A stretch of DNA of 8,194 nucleotides. It comes from an uncultured Porphyromonadaceae bacterium (lineage in GTDB: Bacteria > Bacteroidota > Bacteroidia > Bacteroidales > Muribaculaceae). The position numbers were made by a program, and so were the translations under genes. Under the pieces are notes generated by a model. The model worked only from the letters and a program-made list of their open reading frames with translations, did no database searches and was not told where the DNA came from. Shown piece after piece: positions 1-7,004 of this stretch. The number at the start of each line of letters is the position of its first letter. Position 1 is the stretch's first letter. Location: positions 1 through 8,194 of the forward strand of contig CABQCA010000105.1 in NCBI GenBank assembly GCA_902462525.1, given 5' to 3'.

Positions 1-542
1 CGGAACAGAGCGTCGCCGGCGCTTCCCCGCACCTCGCAGCCGGCGGCGACAAGCGGCTCTCCGCCGTCGTCCTCGATGTCGAAACGCACTATGAGACCCG
101 TAGGACCTGTCGACAGCGGTTCTGCCGCCGACACTGCGGGCCGTTCGTTGGGCTGTGTGGTGAAGTTTACTGCAGCCGAACGGAGGGTAGCGCTGGCAGT
201 TCCGACGGCAATGCGGCATGAGTATCCGGTGCCGGGTTTCAGGCCGGTGAGACGTACTGCTACAGTATCGCCATCTTCAACTCCTGCACCTGCCTCGCGG
301 TCGGTGCTGCCGTTTTCGCCGTAGAGGAATGTGATGAAAGAGAGCTTGGCCGGTCCGCGCTTATGCACCCTGGCCGAAACGAGGGCTTCGGTACGCGTTA
401 TTCCGGTGGCCGGCAGCATTTCTACTATCGGCTCGAGGTTCGGCGGTTCCGTGCCGTCGGAGCAGGCCGTGAATGAGGCGGCGAAGAGAAGGCTCAGCAG
501 TTGCAGCCATAGCCGCCGGGTTGATTTATGGATAGTTTTCAT
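1..542 (-). CDS. Partial surface lipoprotein with fibronectin-III-like domains (C-terminus outside window)
   Basis: The frame is open from the ATG at 542 to the left edge: 180 codons with no stop, so the C-terminus is missing. Residues 1-27 form a lipoprotein signal, with basic residues at the start, a hydrophobic stretch LWLQLLSLLFAASF and lipid cysteine 27 in FTAC. The next residues, Ser-Asp-Gly-Thr-Glu, resemble the Ser-plus-acidic export signal of Bacteroidales surface lipoproteins. Residues about 35-128 look like one fibronectin-III-type beta-sandwich, with LTGLKPGTGYSCRIAVG matching the usual 'L.pgT.Y..r' strand. A second such domain begins near 135, with GPTGLIVRFDIEDDGGEP. Bacteroidales proteins of this kind often continue into LRR or adhesin repeats, which cannot be checked here. 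The start codon overlaps the stop of the upstream gene (ATGA, 539-542), so translation is probably coupled. Lipoprotein call firm; function unknown, adhesion or ligand binding inferred. Confidence 0.8.
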   Translation of the reverse strand, partial: MKTIHKSTRRLWLQLLSLLFAASFTACSDGTEPPNLEPIVEMLPATGITRTEALVSARVHKRGPAKLSFITFLYGENGSTDREAGAGVEDGDTVAVRLTGLKPGTGYSCRIAVGTASATLRSAAVNFTTQPNERPAVSAAEPLSTGPTGLIVRFDIEDDGGEPLVAAGCEVRGSAGDALF

Positions 543-1528
543 CGCCGTCCGAGTGTTATACCTATTCCGACAGTGCCGAACCAGTCGGTGCCTCTGATGC
601 TTGCCACCGATGCCGATATGGCGATTCGGCCGCGGGTGTAGAGCACGCCTGCTTCGAACGACACCCCGGAGGTGCTGTAGTACGAGTTTTTCAGATATCC
701 TCCGCCTTCCGACGGAGCCAGTTCCCATGCGAGCATTGAGCGCGAGTAGCCTGCGCCCTCGAAGACCGCGAATCCAGCCGGCAGACGGTGCACTGCGCCG
801 GCGTTGATCATGAAGGCGCTTCGCCGTGTGCGGCCCGAATAGAAGGGCAGGGTGCCCGCGGTGTAGCCGTGCCTGTCACATTCGCCTCCGGTGGCACCTG
901 TGCTCCCGAAATCGGTCGCGATGTGAGCGAAAACCCCGTGGCGCTTTACGGCTGCGAACATGACGCCGCCCAGAAAGCTTTCTGCTTTGCCTCCGTATGA
1001 GCCCGTGGCAAGAACGAGCAGCTGCAGCGGCACACGTTTTCTCACCGGTGCCACGACCACAGTGTCGACGCGTGTCAGCACAAGGGTGTCGCGCACCGTC
1101 ACTGCCGGCAATTGCTGTGCCGTGCCGCCGGCAACCGCCGTCAGCGGAATGTCGAGGCGCATTTCATAGGTCATGTGGCTGTCGATGCGGCATGGAAAGC
1201 GATAGTCGCGCAGCACACCCCACTGCGGATGCTTGAGTGTGATTTTTCTGGAGCCGTGCGGCAGGTAGAGCCATATTTCGCCTGTATGGTCCTCGCGTTT
1301 TACGATGCCGAGCGGCGTGGAGAAAGCGAAATCTTCGGGAGCTATGATTTTGACGAGGGCGCAGTCATCGTCGTTGAGGTCGCGCACCGGATTTATGAAA
1401 GCTGAAACATCGTTTGGCAGCTGTCGGAACGAAGCCACCGCGAATGACTGTGCGCGCCCATCCGTGACGCCGGCGATTAGTGCGGCGAGCGTGGCGAGCA
1501 GTGCGTAGGCGGTCCGTAGTCTTTTCAT
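539..1528 (-). CDS. Secreted PEGA-like domain protein with predicted outer-membrane beta-barrel C-terminus
   Basis: The product is 329 residues. Residues 1-26 are a signal peptide (MKRLRTAYALLATLAALIAG, likely cleaved near GRAQ). Residues about 28-128 resemble the PEGA-like beta domain seen in many Bacteroidales envelope proteins: CALVKI, then GEIWLYLPHGSRKITLKHP, GVLRDYRFP and TYEMRLDIPL. A linker follows (130-165), then alternating Gly/aromatic strands from about 168 to the end (GSYGGKAESFLGGVMFA, INAGAVHRLPAGFAVFEGAGYSRS, VSFEAGVLYTRGRIAISASVA, GTVGIGITLGRR). That pattern and a strand near the C-terminus suggest a small outer-membrane barrel. It starts 6 bp after the NTF2-like gene and overlaps the next gene by 4 bp, so it sits inside a tight operon. 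No catalytic motif is visible. A structural or anchoring role at the outer membrane is inferred; the barrel topology is not proven. Confidence 0.8.
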   Translation of the reverse strand: MKRLRTAYALLATLAALIAGVTDGRAQSFAVASFRQLPNDVSAFINPVRDLNDDDCALVKIIAPEDFAFSTPLGIVKREDHTGEIWLYLPHGSRKITLKHPQWGVLRDYRFPCRIDSHMTYEMRLDIPLTAVAGGTAQQLPAVTVRDTLVLTRVDTVVVAPVRKRVPLQLLVLATGSYGGKAESFLGGVMFAAVKRHGVFAHIATDFGSTGATGGECDRHGYTAGTLPFYSGRTRRSAFMINAGAVHRLPAGFAVFEGAGYSRSMLAWELAPSEGGGYLKNSYYSTSGVSFEAGVLYTRGRIAISASVASIRGTDWFGTVGIGITLGRR

Positions 1529-1534
1529 TAGTGC

Positions 1535-2359
1535 TTATTCAAGGTTGAAATCGCCCATTCCGATAATGTCTTCGCCGTCGGGACCGGCACTCGCTGCCGG
1601 CTGCCATGTGCGCACGTGGATCAGCGGCATCGACGCATTGCGGAAGTCCCACAGCAGGAAGAGGTAGCCGTCGTCGCTGTAGGCGCCGCACGAGTAGCCC
1701 TGGCGCAGGGTCACGCCGTAGATGCCTTCCATCGTAGGGTGGCGCATGATTCTGAAACCGGAGAACCGCAGGTCGATATCCTTGCCCGACTCGAAAATAC
1801 GCGACAGTCGTTCGAGGTATTCGCCTTTAGTGCGCACGCTGTAGCTCACCTTGCTGTTTCCGGCGATGGAGGAGTCGGCGCTTTTGCCTGTTTTCACCAC
1901 ATGGCCCACGATGATGAGCGCATTGTCGCTGAACACCTGACGGATAAAATCGATGTCGCGGGTGGTGTACGATGTCCGCAGATGTTCGCAGTAGCTCAGA
2001 ATGCGGTGCCGGTTTATCGAGTCGGTTTCTTCAAGGCGTCCGCTGAGCAGTTTTGCGGCTTCGCGGCTGAAGGGATGGCCGCCTGTCATGTTGCCCGGAT
2101 CGGCATCGCCGAACGAAGTGCTGCGCACCATCCGCACAGGTGTTTCGGCCGGAGAGACCGGCGCCGCCGGTTCAGGCACTTTGTCGGGAACTTCCGGCTG
2201 AGGCGAGGAAATGAAAACCGTGTCGCGGCGTACGGAGTTTTCTTCTACAGGGGCCTGAAGTACAGGCGGCCGCCTGTTGTAGAGACAAGCGGCCCACCCT
2301 CCCATCAGCAGGCTGACGGTCAAAAGCAAAAGATTGAGGTTCTTTCTTCGAACGGACAT
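1535..2359 (-). CDS. Membrane-anchored protein with NTF2-like domain
   Basis: The product is 274 residues. Residues 8-24 are hydrophobic (LNLLLLTVSLLMGGWAA), giving either an N-terminal membrane anchor or, less likely, a lipoprotein signal with Cys25. Residues 30-95 are a Pro/Glu-rich, low-complexity periplasmic linker. Residues about 97-255 form the folded domain: helices around REAAKLLSGRL and HRILSYCEHLRTSYTTRDID, then FIRQVFSDNALIIVGHVVK, GEYLERLSRIFESG, YGVTLRQGYSCGAYSDDGYL, FLLWDFRNASMPLIHVRTWQP. This helix plus curved-sheet order resembles NTF2/SnoaL-like domains, which I associate in Bacteroidales with PEGA-like neighbours such as the gene 6 bp downstream. No catalytic residues can be named; ligand binding or envelope scaffolding is inferred. 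It lies 35 bp after the fimbrillin gene, without a Shine-Dalgarno, as is usual for Bacteroidetes. Confidence 0.8.
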   Translation of the reverse strand: MSVRRKNLNLLLLTVSLLMGGWAACLYNRRPPVLQAPVEENSVRRDTVFISSPQPEVPDKVPEPAAPVSPAETPVRMVRSTSFGDADPGNMTGGHPFSREAAKLLSGRLEETDSINRHRILSYCEHLRTSYTTRDIDFIRQVFSDNALIIVGHVVKTGKSADSSIAGNSKVSYSVRTKGEYLERLSRIFESGKDIDLRFSGFRIMRHPTMEGIYGVTLRQGYSCGAYSDDGYLFLLWDFRNASMPLIHVRTWQPAASAGPDGEDIIGMGDFNLE

Positions 2360-2394
2360 TCAGTTTAAGTGATGTGAATGGTGAAATCCTTCCG

Positions 2395-3285
2395 CTAATT
2401 CCAGCCGGCGATTTCACCGCCTATTTCAATCTTCACCTGCTCGGGATTCTTGTCGACCACAAGGCTGACATTGTGCTGAATACCGGGCTTGAAGAGGAAC
2501 TTGCTCTCGTAGAGGAACGACACGCCTTCCATCACCACTTCGATGAGCGGCACGCGGTTTTCGAGGCGTTGTGGCACTACGACTGCGGAGTAGGTCGTGG
2601 CGTCGTCCTGACGTGCGGCAATGGTTTTGCGTTCGCCGCGAACAGCTTTAGTCGCCACACCGGCGGCAAGGTCGACGGTGGCCGAGGTGACGGTGTTGTG
2701 GATATATACGGTGGCTTTTTCGGGTAGTTCGCCTTCGAAGTCTTCGCCTTTTACAAGCCGGATTGAAATCTTGCTCATTATGTGGCGGAACTGAAGACTG
2801 ACAGGGCTGGCCGATGCCGTGACATCTTCTGCGGAAGCGTAGAGGAAGTCGGACGCCTCGAAGGCACTCATCGCGCCGGCCGGAGCAGCGCTTTGGTCTG
2901 CCCTGACTTCAAACGGAAGGTCGGAAACCGAGCTGACACCGGCAATGCGCGGATAGTAGGCATAGGCGTTGTAGCGCCCGGCGTCCCAGTAGAGCGGGTG
3001 CGAGGCGTTCCAAGCCGAGCCGTCGAATGTCAGGCCTTCGTTGTTCACGGTGTTGCCGGCGATTTCCAGCACTTTGTCGGCTTCCGACACGTAGAGCCCC
3101 ACTACATCTCCGTTTTCAAAAGATGTTTCGGTAGCACGCGAATGTGACGGATGGCTGAAGGTGAACTGCATGGCTGTTTTCCCGGCGGGAGCGTTGTTGT
3201 CCGGCTCCATCGACTCATCGGAGCAGGCCGACAGGCCGGCTGTCAGAAGTAAAACGCTGATTGCTGATATAATATTGTGTTTCAT
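2395..3285 (-). CDS. Fimbrillin-like (Mfa1/FimA-type) surface lipoprotein
   Basis: The product is 296 residues from the ATG at 3285. An in-frame ATG at 3378 exists, but the 31 extra residues would bury the signal peptide, so the inner start is chosen. Residues 1-21 are a lipoprotein signal (MKHNIISAISVLLLTAGLSAC), lipid Cys21, followed by SDES. The rest is one fimbrillin-like domain: RATETSFENGDVVGLYV (50-66), PLYWDAG..NAYAYYP (97-112), FEVRADQS, FEASDFLYA, FRHIMSKISIRLVKG (166-180), ATVDLAAG, and SAVVVPQ (233-239) before the C-terminal strands. Such proteins are exported as lipoproteins, moved to the surface and in some species polymerised after cleavage behind an arginine; Arg50 is placed for that, but this is inference. 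It stops abruptly at EIAGWN, with none of the Asp/Gly-rich tail seen in the gene at 7005-7913. It could be a stalk, anchor or tip subunit. Confidence 0.88.
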   Translation of the reverse strand: MKHNIISAISVLLLTAGLSACSDESMEPDNNAPAGKTAMQFTFSHPSHSRATETSFENGDVVGLYVSEADKVLEIAGNTVNNEGLTFDGSAWNASHPLYWDAGRYNAYAYYPRIAGVSSVSDLPFEVRADQSAAPAGAMSAFEASDFLYASAEDVTASASPVSLQFRHIMSKISIRLVKGEDFEGELPEKATVYIHNTVTSATVDLAAGVATKAVRGERKTIAARQDDATTYSAVVVPQRLENRVPLIEVVMEGVSFLYESKFLFKPGIQHNVSLVVDKNPEQVKIEIGGEIAGWN

Positions 3286-3372
3286 TTGCTCTATGTTTTC
3301 TTTGTGTTGGATCTGCGGTTTAAGAAATAAGGAGTTTATAAAATCAAGGGAATGGTATTGCCGAGCAGTTAT

Positions 3373-3412
3373 CCTCATTTCCTAATCTCTTAATCTCCTA
3401 ATTTCCTCTCTT
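3373..3412 (-). repeat. Imperfect octamer tandem array overlapping the stop codon of the M64 fusion gene
   Basis: Read on the minus strand from 3412: AAGAGAGG, AAATTAGG, AGATTAAG, AGATTAGG, AAATGAGG. The whole stretch has no cytosine on this strand. The TAG stop (3400-3398) falls inside the second unit. The unit length is not a multiple of three, so gain or loss of a copy upstream of the stop would change the reading frame of the tail. Confidence 0.6.
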
Positions 3413-6400
3413 CAGGGGGCTTCCACGGTGGATAACGGGCGGATTGGAGTACATGCCGCTGTTTGCCTGTCCGGTGCCGGCACTGCGCGATCTTTCGGAG
3501 GCTGTGCGCTTGTCAAATGCTGCGAATTCCTCGAAGTCGAACTGTTCGCCGGCGTAGCGCTTGATTCGCTTAACGATACTCTCGCGGCTGATGGTGCTGT
3601 GGTAGGGTATGTTGTTGTTCATGCAGCTGTTCTGCTCCGACCGGAAAACTCCGCGGCTGTGCATGTAGCCGCCTTCGAAAATGTCGACAATGTCGCTGTA
3701 ACGAGCGTCGAATATGAGATGGCTCCATCCCACCTCGTGCATCTTGCCTGTGAGTTCGAGGTTATCGTACCAGCCGAGAGCTTTGGCGCCGGATATGGCA
3801 GCGACATGTCCGCAGCAAGTGCAGTTGCAATAGTCGATGAACGCATTATGGTATATATATTCGTCGCCGAGTTTACCGAAGCCGTGACCGCCGGCTTCAT
3901 GCTGAATCACGCCTCGTGAGTCGAGAGGATAGCCGTAGGTGCTCTTGGGGCAGAAGGCGATAGCGGCTCCCGATTCCCACATCTGGCAGATGCCGCCGTA
4001 GTCGGTGCTGTTGGGTACGATGATGATTAGTGTCCGGTCGATATTGCCGGCGTTGACTGTGGGGGCTTTCAGCGCGTAGTCGAACACCATGTCGTAGTCA
4101 CATCTCAGGCCGACACCGCCGGCGTATGTGGTGCCGAACTTGTTGTATCGGATGGTATTGACCGTTCCGACGCCCGATTCTGTCGATACGGGAAAAGCAG
4201 TGTAGACGTTGAAGTAGTCGCGGTAAGTTGTGTATGGTTCGATGGCGAAGAAATATTCTATTTCCTGCTGCATGTCGGCAAGATAGCTACCGTCGGATAT
4301 GTCTTTGGCGTCGTACCCGTCGCCGAGGATCACGATGTTGATGCCGCCGTTGTTGCCCTTTGTGGCTGTCTGCAGAGTGAGGTATTCGTCTTCGCCGTAC
4401 CGGTAGCCGTACTGTGTCACATGGCAGCTGTGGGTATATTCCTTATTTTTGAGGCGGAACACTATGTCGCCTTCACGCTGGGCGGTGTCCGACGATGATT
4501 TTATAGTAAGAGTGATTTCGTTCTTCTTGCTTCCCGAAGTCTGCGACAGCCCGCACCAGTCGGGCATCGATTCGACTTCCCAGTCGCCCTCGGCGTCGAT
4601 GACGAGTGTCTGCCGGTGCTCGGAACCGAGTGCGCATGCAACAGCCGGACGGCACACAAGTTCGTGGTGGGCGGCGATACGCTTGAAGTCGCACCAGCCC
4701 TGAGCGGTGTTGTACTGAGTGAGGGAAGATTCGGGAACTTCGAGCGTGAAATTATCCTTGGCAACGCCGTTGAACGCTCCCGGCTGCACATAGGGCGGAA
4801 TCTCGCTCTTGCATACGATAGAGCCTATGCCGTAGCAGTCTTCAAAAGCGCCTCCATCCTCATTGTAGCTTGCCTCATAGCGGATGTTTTCGAGACTTTC
4901 GGGGAAAACAAGGCCTTCGATGCCGGTGCAATGAGCAAAGGCGCCGGCGCCGATAGTCTGAAGACCTTCGGCAAATTCGAGCGTGCCCATAAGACGCCAG
5001 TTGTATGCGAACGCTTTGTCGCCGATTGTAACCAATGTTTTCGGCAGAATAAGTTCGCCGGAGAAGTCGCAGCCGTAGAATACATTGTCGTCAATGATTG
5101 TGAGATTTTTAGGGAGTGAAAGTTCACCCTTGAAGTGGCAACCCTGGAACGCTTCTTTTCCTATTGTGCTGAGGCCGTTATGCAGATAGAGATTTCCATC
5201 GAATCCACATCCGTTGAATGTACACCATGGAATATCGGTTACCCCCTGCGGTATTTCAAGCGAACCTGTAAGATTTTTACATCCTTCGAAAGCTCCGGAA
5301 CCTATCTTTTTCAAATTATCAGGCAGCCGTAAGCTTCCATAAAGACCCTTACAAAGACGGAAGGCAAAACTTCCTATTATTTCGACGCTTTCCGGAATAA
5401 TCAGTTCACAAGTGAATCCACATTCCGAAAACACGCCAATCCCATAGTTAATCTCCATTCCTTTATCAGGAATTATATTGCCGTTTTCGTCTTGTCCGCT
5501 TCCGATGTACCGCAGAGTCGACGGCAGGGAAAGTCTGCCGGAAAGCGACCGGCACTCTATGAATGCGGCACGCTGAATGTCGGTTACTCCTTCCGGTATA
5601 ATAAGCGATCCGGTGAGATTCCTACATTTTTCAAATGCAGATTCGCCGATTGATTTCAGGTTATCGGGAAGCGTCAATGATGTAAGAGACACTTTGCCAT
5701 TGAAAGCCTTTGCAGGAATCTGGTCTTCATTGCAATAAATATAAGATTCATTTATTCTGCCGGCCGCTTTGATTTTGACCTCTTTGAGGTTGAGCGCCTG
5801 TAGGGCGTTCATGTCGTCGCGCATGAAATAGAAATCGTGTGCGTCTATTTCGCCTGTGATTTTGAGATTTCGCAGTGTGGTGCAGTCTTTTCCGGCGGCA
5901 GTGATGGCTTCCTTAAGACCGCCGGCAGTAGAATTGACTATCACATATTCTTTGGAGCTGGCGTCGTGGCTCACAAGGTCGTTTTCCCACGGCGTGATGC
6001 TCTCGCTGATAAGAGTGAGGGTGAAGTCGCCGGACATTTCCTTTTTGTCGACACGGATGCTGAAATTGTTCATCTTTCCGGGTATGTACTCGAACGCTTC
6101 GTTCTTCACGAATTTATAGGGTATGCCGCCGAGAGTGATGCTGAACATGGTAGTGCCTGAGGGTATTGTCTGAGGCACCACGATGGCGCGCCATTCATCG
6201 CCGCGTTTCGATGGAATTATGGAGCTGACTCCGACTTCGCCGCAGGGAGTGACGGTGCCGGTGGCGAGGTCGATGACGGCGTCCTGCATCGTATTGGCTA
6301 CAAGGACCTGCTTTTCGAGCTGTGCCCATTCTCCTTCGGCAAAGCCGTTGCCTTCGACGAGAGTGACGCGGGCGTTGGCCATGCGGTGAGTCATCGGGAG

Positions 6401-6910
6401 GCGGATCACATTTGTGGTCGGTGCCACACCTGTCACTTTGCCCCACAGGAAGTCGGAGGCTTCGTAGTCGCCCATAGTGCCGTCGGAGTAGGTGCGTGCC
6501 TGATTGGTGCGGACGGTGAAGCGGTAGCTGCTGACATCGTCGGGCGAGCCGAACGGATAGTAGCCGTAGACATCGATTGAGGTGTGCTTGTCTTTCCAGT
6601 AGAGGTCGTAGGCCGAGTTCCAGCGGTAGTTTGCTTCATCGAAGGTGTGGCGCACATTGTCGCCGCGGTTGCCGCTGTCTTTCAGCGTTCCGGGGACATT
6701 GCCCTCATAGTCGACGATGTAGACTCCCATTACGTCGCCGTCGGCAAAGCCGTCGTCGTTTGCGCGCGATACGGCCTGCTGTGTAATCTGTCCGGCGAGA
6801 GTGATAATATCTCTGTCGTCCGGTTCCTGTCCGGGAGCATTGAAGTCGTTCTCCGAGCACCCCGAGAGTATGGCTGCCGTCACTAAGCCGGTGAGAAATA
6901 TTTTATTCAT
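3398..6910 (-). CDS. Multidomain surface lipoprotein: fimbrillin-like, BspA-type LRR, BACON, M64 metallopeptidase
   Basis: The product is 1170 residues. Lipoprotein signal 1-18 (MNKIFLTGLVTAAILSGC) is followed by SENDFN. Residues about 40-310 are a fimbrillin-like domain (SRANDDGFADGDVMGVYIVDY, YDLYWKDKHT, YYPFG, YEASDFLWG, RAIVVPQ, ending ITPWEND). Residues 325-400 are a cap, then about eleven BspA-type LRRs fill 409-697. Residues about 752-836 look like a BACON domain (EGDWEVESMPDWCGLSQTSG). Residues about 839-1135 are peptidase M64: NIVILGDGYDAKD (858-870), zinc-site region HEAGGHGFGKLGDEY (1004-1018), cysteine cluster 1028-1033 and NSCMNNN (1094-1100). A basic, Ser/Gly-rich tail (1136-1170) ends in an octamer array. 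M64 is named for a clostridial IgA peptidase; BACON next to M64 is known in Bacteroidetes. The fimbrillin and LRR additions are the odd part. Probable role: surface-displayed zinc endopeptidase with a built-in recognition arm. Substrate unknown; IgA activity should not be assumed. Confidence 0.9.
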   Translation of the reverse strand: MNKIFLTGLVTAAILSGCSENDFNAPGQEPDDRDIITLAGQITQQAVSRANDDGFADGDVMGVYIVDYEGNVPGTLKDSGNRGDNVRHTFDEANYRWNSAYDLYWKDKHTSIDVYGYYPFGSPDDVSSYRFTVRTNQARTYSDGTMGDYEASDFLWGKVTGVAPTTNVIRLPMTHRMANARVTLVEGNGFAEGEWAQLEKQVLVANTMQDAVIDLATGTVTPCGEVGVSSIIPSKRGDEWRAIVVPQTIPSGTTMFSITLGGIPYKFVKNEAFEYIPGKMNNFSIRVDKKEMSGDFTLTLISESITPWENDLVSHDASSKEYVIVNSTAGGLKEAITAAGKDCTTLRNLKITGEIDAHDFYFMRDDMNALQALNLKEVKIKAAGRINESYIYCNEDQIPAKAFNGKVSLTSLTLPDNLKSIGESAFEKCRNLTGSLIIPEGVTDIQRAAFIECRSLSGRLSLPSTLRYIGSGQDENGNIIPDKGMEINYGIGVFSECGFTCELIIPESVEIIGSFAFRLCKGLYGSLRLPDNLKKIGSGAFEGCKNLTGSLEIPQGVTDIPWCTFNGCGFDGNLYLHNGLSTIGKEAFQGCHFKGELSLPKNLTIIDDNVFYGCDFSGELILPKTLVTIGDKAFAYNWRLMGTLEFAEGLQTIGAGAFAHCTGIEGLVFPESLENIRYEASYNEDGGAFEDCYGIGSIVCKSEIPPYVQPGAFNGVAKDNFTLEVPESSLTQYNTAQGWCDFKRIAAHHELVCRPAVACALGSEHRQTLVIDAEGDWEVESMPDWCGLSQTSGSKKNEITLTIKSSSDTAQREGDIVFRLKNKEYTHSCHVTQYGYRYGEDEYLTLQTATKGNNGGINIVILGDGYDAKDISDGSYLADMQQEIEYFFAIEPYTTYRDYFNVYTAFPVSTESGVGTVNTIRYNKFGTTYAGGVGLRCDYDMVFDYALKAPTVNAGNIDRTLIIIVPNSTDYGGICQMWESGAAIAFCPKSTYGYPLDSRGVIQHEAGGHGFGKLGDEYIYHNAFIDYCNCTCCGHVAAISGAKALGWYDNLELTGKMHEVGWSHLIFDARYSDIVDIFEGGYMHSRGVFRSEQNSCMNNNIPYHSTISRESIVKRIKRYAGEQFDFEEFAAFDKRTASERSRSAGTGQANSGMYSNPPVIHRGSPLKRGN
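4820..5686 (-). repeat. About eleven BspA-type leucine-rich repeats within the M64 fusion gene
   Basis: Codons 409-697 repeat a 23-24-residue unit of the form L.LP..L..IG..AF..C..L.G. Examples begin at LTLPDNLKSIGESAF, LRLPDNLKKIGSGAF and LYLHNGLSTIGKEAF. The third unit (460-502) carries an insertion of about 20 residues with GSGQDENGNIIPDKG, and the last (667-697) a shorter one. Repeats of this class mediate protein binding in BspA-like adhesins. The DNA here is AT-richer than the flanking domains. Confidence 0.9.
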
Positions 6911-6920
6911 ATTATTTTTT

Positions 6921-6954
6921 TTAGGAGATTAGAAGATCGGGAGGTTGAAGAGGA
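6921..6954 (+). repeat. Inverted counterpart of the octamer-rich sequence, upstream of the M64 fusion gene
   Basis: The plus strand carries a purine-rich stretch starting TTAGGAGATTAGAAGATC and ending GAAGAGGA. Its first 11 bases are the exact reverse complement of TAATCTCCTAA at 3391-3401, and both copies end in a TCCTC/GAGGA. The gene at 3398-6910 is thus bracketed by imperfect inverted sequences of about 30 bp. Low complexity makes chance similarity possible. A run of eight A (minus strand) abuts it near the start codon. Confidence 0.4.
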
Positions 6955-7004
6955 CCTGTTTTCTTGACTTTTTATACTCATCTGACTTAAATAAAATAGA
7001 AGAG

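Noticed and set aside
1616..2368. Plus-strand open frame of 250 codons
   Set aside because: It is antisense to the NTF2-like gene, lacks a signal or any family resemblance, and is explained by GC-rich codons on the other strand.
3286..3378. Longer start for the fimbrillin gene (31 extra residues from the ATG at 3378)
   Set aside because: It would place a polar stretch before a well-formed lipoprotein signal peptide; the inner ATG at 3285 fits export.
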